64,000 nt of DNA from Actinomadura litoris (GCF_009733595.1 NZ_WOFH01000002.1:682001-746000); one strand, 5' to 3'. Shown: positions 53,806 to 62,743, numbered from the stretch's first letter. The notes: generated from the sequence alone by a model not told the origin. Numbers and translations: made by a program.

Positions 53806-54978
53806 ATGACCAGCGCCCACCAGCGCCTGGGCGAGCGCATCCGGGACTTCCGCGGCGCCAGGGGCGGGCGCCGCATGCGGCCCGCCAAGGCACCGGGGAC
53901 CAGGGCGATCGTGCTCACCTGCAGCGACTACCTGGCCATCGCCGAGCATCCGTCGATCACCGGCGCGATGATCGCGAGCCTGCGCGCGGCCGACGGCGCC
54001 GCGCCGATGCCCGGCCCCTGCCTGCCCGACGACCATCCGCAGATCGAGCTGGGCGAGCGGTTCGCGCGGCACCTGGGCGCGGGCGCGGGGGTGCTGTGCC
54101 CGTCGGGCTGGGCCGCCAACACCGGGCTGCTGCAGGTCGTCGCGGGGCCCGACGTCCCCGTCTACCTGGACGTCCTGGCGCACATGTCGCTGTGGGAGGG
54201 CGCGCGGGCGGCGGGCGCCGAGATCGCCTACTTCCGCCACAACGACCTCGACCACCTGCGCCGGCGGATCGAGGTCGGCGGCTCGGGCGTGATCGTCGCC
54301 GACGCCGTCTACAGCACCGACGGCTCGGTGTGCCCGCTGCCGGGCCTGGTGGAGGTCGCGCGCGAGCACGGCTGCCTGCTGGTGGTCGACGAGTCGCACT
54401 CGCTCGGCACGCACGGCGAGCGCGGCGAGGGGCTGGCCCGCGAGCTGGGCCTGGAGAGCGGCGTGGACTTCCGCACCGCGAGCCTCGCCAAGGCGCTCCC
54501 GGGGCGGGCCGGGCTGATCGCGTGCAACCGTCCCGACTTCGTCGAGTACTTCAAGCACACGGCGTTCCCGTCGGTGTTCAGCACGACGCTGCTCCCGCAC
54601 GACATCGCGGGGCTGTCGGCGGCGCTGGAGGTCGTCCGGGACGAGTCCTGGCGGCGGGAGCGGCTGCGCACGGTCACCCGGCGGCTGCGCCGCGGCCTGG
54701 CCGCGCTCGGCTACGACCTGGCGGAGGGCGACACGCAGATCATCGCGCTCCAGACGCGGTCGGAGGGCGAGGCGATGCTGCTGCGGGACGCGCTGGCCGC
54801 CCGCGACATCTTCAGCGCCGCGCTGTTCCCGCCGGCGACGTCGCTGCGGCGCACGATCGTCCGGCTGTCGACGCACGCGGGCCTGAGCGACGACGACGTC
54901 GAGCGGATCCTGGTCGCCTGCCGCGAGCTGTGCGACAAGGCGCAGACCCCGGCGTCCCCCGCCCCCCACCGCGCCTAG
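53806..54978 (+). CDS. PLP-dependent alpha-oxoamine synthase (8-amino-7-oxononanoate synthase-like)
   Basis: 390 residues from ATG 53806, with GGGGGAG ten nt upstream; GTGs further upstream are less well spaced. Fold-type I features: VVDESHSLGTHG, where D binds the PLP nitrogen, and TASLAKALPGRAG with the Schiff-base lysine. This is the alpha-oxoamine synthase group (BioF, Kbl, SPT, CqsA), which condense an amino acid with an acyl-CoA. No bio genes are adjacent, so a role in a specialised lipid, signal or side metabolite is equally possible. It stands alone. Confidence 0.85.
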   Translation: MTSAHQRLGERIRDFRGARGGRRMRPAKAPGTRAIVLTCSDYLAIAEHPSITGAMIASLRAADGAAPMPGPCLPDDHPQIELGERFARHLGAGAGVLCPSGWAANTGLLQVVAGPDVPVYLDVLAHMSLWEGARAAGAEIAYFRHNDLDHLRRRIEVGGSGVIVADAVYSTDGSVCPLPGLVEVAREHGCLLVVDESHSLGTHGERGEGLARELGLESGVDFRTASLAKALPGRAGLIACNRPDFVEYFKHTAFPSVFSTTLLPHDIAGLSAALEVVRDESWRRERLRTVTRRLRRGLAALGYDLAEGDTQIIALQTRSEGEAMLLRDALAARDIFSAALFPPATSLRRTIVRLSTHAGLSDDDVERILVACRELCDKAQTPASPAPHRA

Positions 54979-55017
54979 GGCGGGGCGGGTCGCGTCGCCA
55001 GCCCGGCCACGACCCGC

Positions 55018-55067
55018 CAGGCGCGCTTCGTCAGGCGCGCTTCGTCAGGCGCGCTTCGTCAGGCGCG
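55018..55067. repeat. Tandem 14-bp repeat, 3.5 copies
   Basis: The unit CAGGCGCGCTTCGT occurs three times head to tail, followed by a partial copy (CAGGCGCGACG), in the intergenic space after the AONS-like gene. It may have arisen by slippage; no coding frame runs through it. Confidence 0.8.
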
Positions 55068-55163
55068 ACGCGAGAGAGCGGCCGCGGGCGTGAGCGGTCA
55101 GGGGCGGTCCGCCGGGCGCGGCGGCTGCGGGCGTGGGGGCAGGGCGCGGTTGGTGGTGAGGGA

Positions 55164-56228
55164 TCAGGGGGACAGTTCGGCGGCGAGGGCGGCGGCGAAG
55201 GCGTCCACGTCGGACTCGGTCGTGTCGAACGAGCACACCCAGCGGACCTCGCCGGTCCGCTCGTCCCAGGTGTAGAAGGCGAACCGCTCGCGGAGCCGTT
55301 CCGCGACGTCCTTCGGGATGACCGCGAACACCTCGTTCGCCTCGACCGGCTGGGTGATCTCCACGCCCGGGACGGCGCGCGCCGCGTCCGCGAGCCGCCG
55401 GGCCATGGCGTTGGCGTGCCGGGCGTTGCGCAGCCACAGGTCGCCCTCCAGCAGCGCGACGAGCTGCGCCGACACGTACCGCATCTTGGACGCGAGCTGC
55501 ATGCCCGCCTTGCGCAGGAACGCCGTCCCGCGCACCGCGTCCGGGTTCAGCACGATGATCGCCTCGCCCATCAGCAGCCCGTTCTTGGTGCCGCCGAACG
55601 ACAGGACGTCGACTCCGGCGTCGGTGGTGAGCGCGCTCAGCGGCAGGTCGAGGGACGCGGCGGCGTTGGCGAGGCGGGCGCCGTCCATGTGGAGCAGCAT
55701 GCCGCGCTCGTGCGCCGCCGCCGAGACGTCGGCGACCTGCGCCGCGGTGTAGACGGTGCCGAGTTCGGTGCTCTGGCTGATCGACACCGCCGACGGCTGC
55801 GCGCGCTGGATGTTGCCGAACCCGGTGGCGTACCGCTCGACCAGCTCCGGGGTGAGCCTGCCGTCCGGGGTCGGCGCGGTGATCAGCTTCAGCCCGGCGA
55901 TCTTCTCGGCGGCGCCGCACTCGTCGGTGTTGACGTGCGCGGAGTCGGGGCAGATCACCGCGCTCCACCGCTCCGACATCGCCTGGAGTGACACGACGTT
56001 CGCGCCCGTCCCGTTGAACACCGGGAACACCTCGGCGCGCGCGCCGAAGTGGCGCCGGACGATCTCGCCGAGCCGCGCGGTGGTCGTGTCGGCGCCGTAG
56101 GCGGGCTGGTGGCCGTGGTTCACCTCGGCCAGCGCCGCGAGGACGTCGGGGTGGACGGTGGCCTGGTTGTCGCTGGCGAAGCCGCGCGCCGCGCGGCCAG
56201 GGGAGGGGGAGGGGTCAGGAGAGGTCAC
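55164..56228 (-). CDS. Low-specificity threonine aldolase / beta-eliminating lyase family enzyme
   Basis: 354 residues. The PLP lysine is in SFGGTKNGLLMGEA; the upstream D in LLHMDGARLANA and the FASDNQATVHP start match the threonine-aldolase family (GlyA-independent, fold type I). It cleaves L-threonine or L-allo-threonine to glycine and acetaldehyde. Its start overlaps the end of the SDR gene by 14 nt, so the two are coupled. Active-site residues seem intact. Confidence 0.92.
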   Translation of the reverse strand: MTSPDPSPSPGRAARGFASDNQATVHPDVLAALAEVNHGHQPAYGADTTTARLGEIVRRHFGARAEVFPVFNGTGANVVSLQAMSERWSAVICPDSAHVNTDECGAAEKIAGLKLITAPTPDGRLTPELVERYATGFGNIQRAQPSAVSISQSTELGTVYTAAQVADVSAAAHERGMLLHMDGARLANAAASLDLPLSALTTDAGVDVLSFGGTKNGLLMGEAIIVLNPDAVRGTAFLRKAGMQLASKMRYVSAQLVALLEGDLWLRNARHANAMARRLADAARAVPGVEITQPVEANEVFAVIPKDVAERLRERFAFYTWDERTGEVRWVCSFDTTESDVDAFAAALAAELSP

Positions 56229-56916
56229 GGCGGGTTCCGTTCAGGTCGGCGGCGGGCTCGTCCCACAGCGCGGCGACGGCGGCGGCCAGGTCGTCGACGT
56301 GCGTGAGCCGGGAGAGGTCGGCGTCCGGCCGCTGCTCGCGCATCGCGTCGGTCAGCAGCGCCTCGACCACGAGGATCACGGCGGCGGCGCCGGTGCCCGT
56401 GAACGAGTCGGCCATGGCCAGCGTCCACGCCTCCGCCGCGGCCTTGGCGGTGGCGTAGGCGGCGGCGTTCTCCCGGGGCTGCCGCGCCGCGTGCTGCGAC
56501 ACGATCGCGAACCGTCCGGCGGGGGAGGCGCTCAGGTGCGGGTGGAAGGCCAGCGTCGCGTGCTGGACGGTGCGGACGAGCTGGTCGTGCAGGAACGCCC
56601 AGTCGCCCAGGTCGGTGTCGGGGAAGGGCGTGCCGCCGCGCCAGCCGCCCACCAGGTGGACGAGCCCGTCGACCCGTCCGAACCTGGCGGCGACGTCGTT
56701 CGCCCACGCGCGGGTGGCGGCCTCGTCGGCCAGGTCCACGACCGAGGGGGTGACGCGTTCGTCGTCCCAGGTGAAGGGGTGCCGTGCGGCGGCGACGACG
56801 TGCGCGCCGCCGGCCGCCAGCCGCCGTGTCACGGCCTGCCCGGCGGCGCCGTTCGCGCCGGTCACCACCACGATCTTCTCCGTGCCGCCCGCTGGGTCGT
56901 CCGCCGACTTCGTCAT
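56215..56916 (-). CDS. SDR-family oxidoreductase coupled to the aldolase gene
   Basis: 233 residues from the third in-frame ATG at 56916; ATGs at 56928 and 56925 are alternatives. The start VVVTGANGAAGQAV is an SDR glycine loop, and YATAKAA carries the catalytic Tyr and Lys. The specificity loop gives no clear substrate. Coupling to the aldolase suggests handling of the aldehyde or hydroxy-amino acid product (inference). Confidence 0.87.
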   Translation of the reverse strand: MTKSADDPAGGTEKIVVVTGANGAAGQAVTRRLAAGGAHVVAAARHPFTWDDERVTPSVVDLADEAATRAWANDVAARFGRVDGLVHLVGGWRGGTPFPDTDLGDWAFLHDQLVRTVQHATLAFHPHLSASPAGRFAIVSQHAARQPRENAAAYATAKAAAEAWTLAMADSFTGTGAAAVILVVEALLTDAMREQRPDADLSRLTHVDDLAAAVAALWDEPAADLNGTRRDLS

Positions 56917-56997
56917 GCCGCCCATCATCGCGGATCATGTGCGGCGCACGCGCGGCAGGGCCGGGTGCGGGCGGGTCGGCCGGGCCGCGCGGACGGG

Positions 56998-57639
56998 TCA
57001 GGCGGGGCGGTCGGTGACGTGCTCGGCGGCGTGCTCGGCGGCCACGGGCGGCGCGTGGTCGGGCACCGGGTCGGGGACGGGGGCGGGCGGACCCGCCGGG
57101 CGCAGGGCCGCGCGTTCGCCGACGGCGCTGTCGCGGGCGGCGCCGACCAGCAGGGCGTCGACGTCGTCGCCGAGCCGGGCCACGCTGGCCTGCACGTCGC
57201 GCCACAGCCCGGCGCGCTGCTCCATCTGGCCGAGCTTGGTGCGCAGGTCGCCGAGGCGGCGTTCGGCGCTGTCGAGGCGGGCGTGTCCGGCGGCGGTGTC
57301 GCGGCCGGTGCGGATCAGGCCCGCGGCCACGGCGGTCAGGTCGCGCTCGGTGTCGTCCATCCGCTCGTCGATGCGCGGCAGGACGCGGTCGTTCAGCTGC
57401 CCGACCAGGGAGTCGACCTCGGCGCGCAGGCCCGCGAGCTCCGCCTCGCGCGCCCGGACGCTCTCCTCTAGGGCGCGGATACGCTCGGCGAGGGCGGGCA
57501 GCAGCCGGCCGATCTCCTCGACGCGTTCCAGGTCCCGTCCGAGTCTGCCGAGCAGGCGCACACCCTCGCGGGCACCCTCGCGCAGGTGGCGCTCCGCCTC
57601 GATGGCGGTGCGGCGGACAAGACCCGGGATCATGGTCAT
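56998..57639 (-). CDS. Coiled-coil hypothetical protein
   Basis: 213 residues. Residues about 10-165 are almost purely heptad-rich (repeated E/R/L, e.g. IRALEESVRAREAELAGLRAEVDSL), and the C-terminal 45 residues are a Pro/Ala/Val-rich, disordered tail (PAPVPDPVPDHAPPV). Not recognised; possibly a structural or cell-surface-associated protein. Third-position GC bias supports coding. Separated by 81 bp from the SDR gene upstream end. Confidence 0.7.
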   Translation of the reverse strand: MTMIPGLVRRTAIEAERHLREGAREGVRLLGRLGRDLERVEEIGRLLPALAERIRALEESVRAREAELAGLRAEVDSLVGQLNDRVLPRIDERMDDTERDLTAVAAGLIRTGRDTAAGHARLDSAERRLGDLRTKLGQMEQRAGLWRDVQASVARLGDDVDALLVGAARDSAVGERAALRPAGPPAPVPDPVPDHAPPVAAEHAAEHVTDRPA

Positions 57640-57705
57640 GGTGCTCCCTCCAGGAGCCGGCGAACGGGGTGCTCCTTAACTGTAGGCGAACCGCCGTGAA
57701 AGGGT

Positions 57706-57849
57706 TCATGTACTTTGCGTGGCGGTCCGCTGGACGGGTGCGACGCGGCACGTGCACAGCCCCCGGCTGACGATGAGCCGGGCGCGGTCGGCGGTGTAGT
57801 CGGTCCGGCTCAGGGCCGGGCGGACCCGCTGACAGGTCAGACACAGCAT
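57706..57849 (-). CDS. 47-residue Cys-rich small protein
   Basis: Short reading frame from ATG 57849 with GGGGAGGAA six nt upstream. It begins MLCLTC (C-x2-C) and has a second pair LCTCR near residue 32 (C-x-C), a layout able to bind zinc. The ribosome site is stronger than those of many neighbours. Basic composition (Arg-rich). Not recognised; length excludes most databases' filters. Flanking sequence to 58139 shows no other gene. Confidence 0.5.
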   Translation of the reverse strand: MLCLTCQRVRPALSRTDYTADRARLIVSRGLCTCRVAPVQRTATQST

Positions 57850-58139
57850 GCTCGTTCCTCCCCCTCTTCCCTCCCCCTCGCGCCGGACGCGGCCGATGTC
57901 GGCCGCCCGCCCGCGCGTGTCCCCCGGACGCGCGCGGGGCGGTGGGGGCGGACGGCCCCCCGCTCCCCGGCGTGGAGGTACGGTAAGCGCCGCGACGTTG
58001 CATGCACGTTGCGACCGACTGACTACTCTGCGTATCGGTTTGAGGGCGGCCGGTTCCGGGGAATCGGTTGCGCCGCCTCCGGAATGGGCCGATCCTTCGA
58101 ACGGGGCCGGGGTGTCTTGTCTCCACGGGGGAAGGGCTG

Positions 58140-59768
58140 ATGGTGGTGCACGACCAGGCCGCGCCGGCGCCGCACGCGTGCCGCGAGCCGGGTGATCTGA
58201 CGCGCGGGATCGCCCTCGCGCACGAGGCGGCGCACCAGCCCGTCCGGGGGCGCGGCGACCCCGACGCCCTGCTGCCGCCTCCCGCCGGGCCGATGGCCGC
58301 CGTGCGGCGGACGATCGCCGAGTCGTGGCGGCGGTCCCGGGAGGCGGGCGTCGACGGCGGCGTCCGCGCGGCGCCGCTGGTGTTCGACCGCGACGCCCTC
58401 GCCGACGCGCGCGGCGCGCACCCGCTCGACCGGCACCTGCCGCTGCTGCGCGACCTGCTGCGCCGGGTCGCCGACGAGTCCGACCACCTGATGGTGGTCG
58501 CCGACGAGGCGGGTCACGCGCTGTGGACGCACGGGCCGCCCGCGACCCGGCGCGCCGCCGAGGCCGTCGGGCTGACGGCGGGGTTCTGCTGGTCGGAGGG
58601 GTCGGTCGGCACCAACGGCATCGGCACCGCCCTCGCCACCGGCCGCCCCGAGTACGTCTACGCCGCCGAGCACGTCGCGCGCGTCCTGCACCGCTGGTCG
58701 TGCGCGGGCGCGCCGATCACCGACCCCGACTCCGGGTGGGTGATCGGCTGCGTCGATGTCAGCGCGGTCGCCGAGACCCTGCATCCCGCGACGGTCGCGC
58801 TGGTCGCGGCGGTGGCCCGGCTCGCCGAGGCGCGGCTGGAGCTGGACATGCGGCGGCGCGACGAGGGGCTCCGCGAGCGTTTCCTGCCCCGGCTGCGGGG
58901 CCTGCGCGGCGGCGGGCTGCTGCTGACCGCGACCGGCCGGGTCCTCGCCGCCGGGCCGGGCTCCTCGGCGACGGCCCCGGACGGCGGTGCGGACGGCTGG
59001 TCCGGGCGCCGGCTCGCCGTCCCCGTCCCCGGCGGCGCGGTCGCGCTCCCGGACGGGCGGGCGGCGGTCGCCGAACCGCTCGGTGAGGTCTTCCTTCTCC
59101 GGCTGCCCTCCAAGCGTGGCCTCCGGGAAAGGCCGGCGGGCGGGCCGGCCGCCGCCGCGGTGGCGCGGCCGGGCGCCGGGCCGGGCGCGGGGCCGCTGCT
59201 GACGCTGACGCTGCTCGGCACCGACCAGCCCTCCGCGCGGCTGGACGGCGCGCACCTGCCGCTCACGCCCCGGCACGCCGAGATCCTCGCGCTGCTCGCC
59301 CTGCACCCCGCCGGGCTCACCGGCGACCGCCTGTCGTGGTACCTGTACGGCGACGCCGGCAGCCCCGGCACCGTCCGCGCCGAGATCCACCGGCTGCGGG
59401 CGCAGCTCGGCGGTCTCGTGCACGCCAAGCCCTACCGGCTCGGCTGCGCGGTCGAGGCCGACTTCCGTACCGTCCGGCGGCTGCTGGACGAGGGCGACGT
59501 CACCGCCGCCGTCCGGCTGTACGGGGGCGAGCTGCTGCCCGGCTCGGACGCGCCCGCCGTCCGCGCCGAACGCGACGAGCTCGCCGTCCTGGTCCGGCGG
59601 CAGGCCCTCGACCGGGGCGGTGCGGACGCGCTGTGGACCTACGCCCAGACCGAGCCCGGCCGCGCCGACCTGGAGGTGCTGGAGCGGCTGCGCGCCGTCC
59701 TGCCGCCGGGCGACCCGCGGCTGCCCGCCGTCGCCTCGCGCCGCGACCGGCTGCTGGAGGGCGAGTGA
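58140..59768 (+). CDS. GAF-domain regulator with winged-helix C-terminus (AcoR-like N-terminus, no AAA domain)
   Basis: 542 residues from ATG 58140 with GGGGAAGGG upstream. Residues about 60-240 are the GAF sensory domain of the AcoR type (SVGTNGIGTALATGRPEYVYAAEHV region, then PITDPDSGWVIGCVDVSA). There is no AAA+ (sigma-54) module or Fis helix. Instead the C-terminal 180 residues contain a winged-helix/OmpR-SARP-like DNA-binding part (LTPRHAEILALLALHP and AEIHRLRAQLGGLV, AKPYRLG) and a helical tail. It likely controls a metabolite-responsive gene elsewhere. Convergent with the phosphatase gene. Confidence 0.82.
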   Translation: MVVHDQAAPAPHACREPGDLTRGIALAHEAAHQPVRGRGDPDALLPPPAGPMAAVRRTIAESWRRSREAGVDGGVRAAPLVFDRDALADARGAHPLDRHLPLLRDLLRRVADESDHLMVVADEAGHALWTHGPPATRRAAEAVGLTAGFCWSEGSVGTNGIGTALATGRPEYVYAAEHVARVLHRWSCAGAPITDPDSGWVIGCVDVSAVAETLHPATVALVAAVARLAEARLELDMRRRDEGLRERFLPRLRGLRGGGLLLTATGRVLAAGPGSSATAPDGGADGWSGRRLAVPVPGGAVALPDGRAAVAEPLGEVFLLRLPSKRGLRERPAGGPAAAAVARPGAGPGAGPLLTLTLLGTDQPSARLDGAHLPLTPRHAEILALLALHPAGLTGDRLSWYLYGDAGSPGTVRAEIHRLRAQLGGLVHAKPYRLGCAVEADFRTVRRLLDEGDVTAAVRLYGGELLPGSDAPAVRAERDELAVLVRRQALDRGGADALWTYAQTEPGRADLEVLERLRAVLPPGDPRLPAVASRRDRLLEGE

Positions 59769-59778
59769 CCCGGGGGCG

Positions 59779-60489
59779 TCAGTGGGCCGGGAAGCCCGCC
59801 GAGGTCAGGTGCGTGCTGTCGTTGTAGGAGACCGCGCGCAGCCCGCCGCCGTCCTGCCGCCAGCGGCTCAGCGAGGCGTTGCCGACCGGCTCCTTCTCGA
59901 TCTCCAGGACCTCCCGCTCGGACAGGCCCTCCACCAGGTACCGGGACACCACCACGATCGCATCGTGCGTGGCGACCAGCACCCGCCCGCCCGGCGCCTC
60001 CGCCTCCAGGTCGCGGTAGAAGCCGCGCAGCCGCAGCGCCAGGTCCGTCCACGACTCGCCGCCCGGCGGCCGGTAGTAGAACTTGCCGAGGCGCCGCGCC
60101 CGCTCGGCCTCGGCGGGGAAGCGGCGGCGGACGCCGGTCGGCGTGAGGCCCTCAAGGACGCCCTGCTCCCGGTCGCGGAGCCGCTCGTCCACCCGCAGCG
60201 GGACGGTGTAGGGGGCCTCGGCGAGGGCGATCCGCGCGGTGTCGAGCGCGCGCAGGTACGGCGAGGCGACCACGAGCGTGGGGCGCTCGTCCTCGGGGAG
60301 CGCGGCGAGCCACCGGCCGAGCGCCGCGGCCTGCGCGCGGCCGGTGCCGGAGAGGGGGATGTCGGCGTCGCGTTCGGTGATGCCGGTCTCCTCCGCGTCG
60401 GTGCCGAGCACCGACCGGTAGGCCACGTTGCCGGTGCTCTCACCGTGCCGGGTCAGGTTGAGCCACTGGAGCGCGTTCACCCCCGCCAT
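59779..60489 (-). CDS. Histidine phosphatase family protein (phosphoglycerate-mutase-like)
   Basis: 236 residues. RHG signature LTRHGEST, followed by the partner Arg in LVVASPYLRALDTA and the second catalytic His in VLVATHDA. It hydrolyses phosphate esters; the substrate is not readable. The ATG at 60489 is the first that leaves only the enzyme domain; upstream in-frame codons to 60795 look non-coding. Ten nt from the end of the GAF regulator gene. Confidence 0.92.
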   Translation of the reverse strand: MAGVNALQWLNLTRHGESTGNVAYRSVLGTDAEETGITERDADIPLSGTGRAQAAALGRWLAALPEDERPTLVVASPYLRALDTARIALAEAPYTVPLRVDERLRDREQGVLEGLTPTGVRRRFPAEAERARRLGKFYYRPPGGESWTDLALRLRGFYRDLEAEAPGGRVLVATHDAIVVVSRYLVEGLSEREVLEIEKEPVGNASLSRWRQDGGGLRAVSYNDSTHLTSAGFPAH

Positions 60490-60589
60490 GCTGCCATCCC
60501 CGCCGGGCCGCCGCGCCGGGGCTGCGGCGGCCCGGCGGCGGACCGGCCGGTTCGGTGTCGCTCTACAGCCGGTAGTACTGTGTCGTTCC

Positions 60590-60955
60590 GTGACGAACGT
60601 GCTGGCCGCCGCGATCATCGCGGTGGCGCTGGTGGCCGCCGCCCACGCCCTGGTGACGACGGTGCGCGACCGGGCGATGGGCCTGCCGCACCTGATCGTC
60701 CTCGGCGTCCTGGAGGTGCTGCTGGTCGCGCAGGTCGTGGTCGGGTTCGTCAAGATCGCCGGGGACGAGGGGCCGGAGAGCCCCGCCACGTTCATCGGCT
60801 ACATGCTGGGCGCGCTGCTGGTGCCCCTCGCGGGCGCCGGGTGGGGCGTGCTCGAACGCTCCCGCTACGGCCCCGGCGTGATCGTCGTCGCCTGCCTGGC
60901 CGTCGCGGTCATGGTCGTCAGGATGCGGCAGATCTGGGACGGCACCGGTGTCTGA
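60590..60955 (+). CDS. Small integral membrane protein (three to four helices)
   Basis: 121 residues from GTG 60590. Hydrophobic segments at about 2-20, 30-52, 65-82 and 90-110. Typical of a two-gene actinomycete membrane unit with the next gene, which overlaps its end by 8 nt. No enzymatic motifs seen; function unknown. Confidence 0.75.
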   Translation: MTNVLAAAIIAVALVAAAHALVTTVRDRAMGLPHLIVLGVLEVLLVAQVVVGFVKIAGDEGPESPATFIGYMLGALLVPLAGAGWGVLERSRYGPGVIVVACLAVAVMVVRMRQIWDGTGV

Positions 60956-61484
60956 GCGCGAGCGGCCCGGAGCCGTCGGGCCCGGAGCCCGTGCGGACGA
61001 CGGTGCCCGCGCCGGCACCGAGGACCGCACGGGCACCGCGGGGGCCCGCCCCACCGCCACGGGCACCGGGCCCGGGCGGCTGCTGGTCGCCGTCTACGCG
61101 ATCTTCGCGCTCGCCGCCGGAGCGCGCGCCGGGGTGCAGATCGGCACCCGGTTCTCCGACGCCCCGCTGGCCTACACGCTGTCGGCGGTCGCGGCGGTCG
61201 TCTACGTCCTGGCGACGGTCGCGCTGGCCCGCGGCGGCGCCGCCTCGTTCCGCGTCGCCGTCGCAGCGTGCTCGGTGGAACTGGCCGGCGTGCTGGTCGT
61301 GGGGACGCTGAGCCTCATCGACTCGGCGGCCTTCCCGGACGCGACGGTCTGGTCCGGGTTCGGGCGCGGCTACGGGTTCGTGCCGCTCGTCCTGCCGGTC
61401 GTGGGGCTGCTGTGGCTGCGCCGCACCGCCCGCACGGGTGGCGGGCCCCACACGGGCGGTGGGCGCCCTGTGGGCGGCGGGTGA
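60948..61484 (+). CDS. Membrane protein with disordered N-terminus
   Basis: 178 residues from a GTG. Residues 1-40 are Gly/Ala/Arg-rich and disordered; four hydrophobic helices follow (about 45-62, 75-92, 105-125, 145-160), and a Gly-rich tail ends the protein. Overlaps the upstream membrane gene, so they are cotranscribed. The VWSGFGRGYGFVPLVLPVVGLLWLRR part resembles common DUF-type actinomycete membrane proteins. Not named further. Confidence 0.75.
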   Translation: MSERERPGAVGPGARADDGARAGTEDRTGTAGARPTATGTGPGRLLVAVYAIFALAAGARAGVQIGTRFSDAPLAYTLSAVAAVVYVLATVALARGGAASFRVAVAACSVELAGVLVVGTLSLIDSAAFPDATVWSGFGRGYGFVPLVLPVVGLLWLRRTARTGGGPHTGGGRPVGGG

Positions 61485-61615
61485 GCCCTCCGGCCACAGG
61501 TGTCGTGGGGGGCGCCCGGCCGCGCGGCCCGCGCCGCGCGTCCCGCCGCCCCGCGCGGCGGCGGTGCCCACGCCGCCGTTGAAGCCGCTGTGCACACCGG
61601 TGTCCGCACCGCTGC

Positions 61616-62383
61616 TCATACCGAGGCCGGCATCACGCGGCCGCCGATCGGCAGCGCGTGGACGGCGGCGCGCGCGATCTCCTCCACCTCGTCGGCGGAG
61701 TAGTCGGCGGAGGGGTTGCGCCGCATCCACCAGATCAGCTTCAGGGGCCGGGCGAAGGTGATGCCGTCGGCCTCGAACGGCGTCCGGCGCGGCATCCGCC
61801 CGCCGTGCACGGCGAGCACCGGCCTGACCTTCACCGGGATCCCCGAGCGGTCGGAGATCAGCCGGGCGGCGGCGTCGGCCCGCGCGGTCACCTCGCGGAC
61901 GAGCTTGGACTGGGTGCGGCCCTCGATGAACAGCCTGCCGCCGTGGTGGGACAGCTCGAAGTCGGGCTGCCACGCCTCGTTGTGCACGAGCCACAGCCCG
62001 CCGGGGCCGACGACCAGCTCGTCGGCGCTGCCGTGCCCGGGGACGGTCCGCGCGAACAGGATCCGGTGGCCGCGCCGCTCCAGGGTGAGGCGCAGGATCC
62101 GGTTCATCCGCTCCTCGCCGCGCAACCCGCGGCGCCACACGTGGGACGCGTGGTAAATCCGCCAATGCACCAGTGTGTCGGCGCCCGCCACCAGCAGCGC
62201 GACCGCGATTCCGAAAACGCCGTTGACCAGCGCCCCGCACAGTGCGAACGCCAGGCCCGCCAGAATTGCGCGGGTCCGCAACCGCCCCTTTCGGTCCCGC
62301 TGCCAGAGCTCCTCGTAAACGGCCTGTGGCGAACCACCCGTGAACGCCGCCCTATCCCTGGTGTAGATCGAGCCGCCGAACAT
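61616..62383 (-). CDS. NERD-domain-like membrane protein, probably without nuclease activity
   Basis: 255 residues from ATG 62383 with GGGAGG upstream; the in-frame extension to 62455 lacks a ribosome site. A short N-terminal hydrophobic pair (about 40-75) precedes the NERD-like part: GLRGEERMNRILR, ADELVVGPGGLWLVHNEAW. In the family the last element is usually D-x-K; here N-E-A-W replaces the Lys, so catalysis is doubtful. A cytoplasmic domain at the membrane is likely. Function unknown. Confidence 0.72.
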   Translation of the reverse strand: MFGGSIYTRDRAAFTGGSPQAVYEELWQRDRKGRLRTRAILAGLAFALCGALVNGVFGIAVALLVAGADTLVHWRIYHASHVWRRGLRGEERMNRILRLTLERRGHRILFARTVPGHGSADELVVGPGGLWLVHNEAWQPDFELSHHGGRLFIEGRTQSKLVREVTARADAAARLISDRSGIPVKVRPVLAVHGGRMPRRTPFEADGITFARPLKLIWWMRRNPSADYSADEVEEIARAAVHALPIGGRVMPASV

Positions 62384-62743
62384 CCGAACCTCCCGGCACC
62401 CTGCTGCGACGCTCCCATTATGGGGATACCTAGGCCATTGTCGCCACACTTCCACCGGTGAGATAACTCAGGCTCCACGGCCACTTCGGGGGCGAAAACG
62501 GGTGCTAACCTGGTCTTACGCGCCAACCGGCCCGGATGATTCTTGAGAATTTCTTTAGAACGTTCTAGAGAAATGGACGAAATGCTCGGTGCAACTATCA
62601 CCGTAACCCGCACGGCCCCTTTCGCGGCAGTGGCATTTCTCACCTGGACGATCACCTCCCGGACACGGTAAGGGGCCGCGCCCGCACCACCGCCGTGCCT
62701 TGCCGCCGTGCGCCCCGCCCCGCGCTCCCGCCACACTGGAGCG
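62384..62743. promoter_or_regulatory. Intergenic region with near-perfect 26-bp palindrome upstream of hrpB
   Basis: The 360-bp gap between the divergent NERD-like gene and hrpB holds no gene. At 62549-62574 there is a 26-bp inverted repeat with a single mismatched pair, whose 12-bp core TAGAACGTTCTA is perfect; the arms are AT-rich (ATTTCT/AGAAAT). The core GAACGTTC lacks the four-base spacer of the actinobacterial SOS box, so LexA is not favoured. The regulator is unknown. It is 170 bp from the hrpB start. Confidence 0.55.

Noticed and set aside
62549-62574. LexA/SOS box
   Set aside because: The palindrome has GAACGTTC without the 4-bp spacer of the actinobacterial GAAC-N4-GTTC site.
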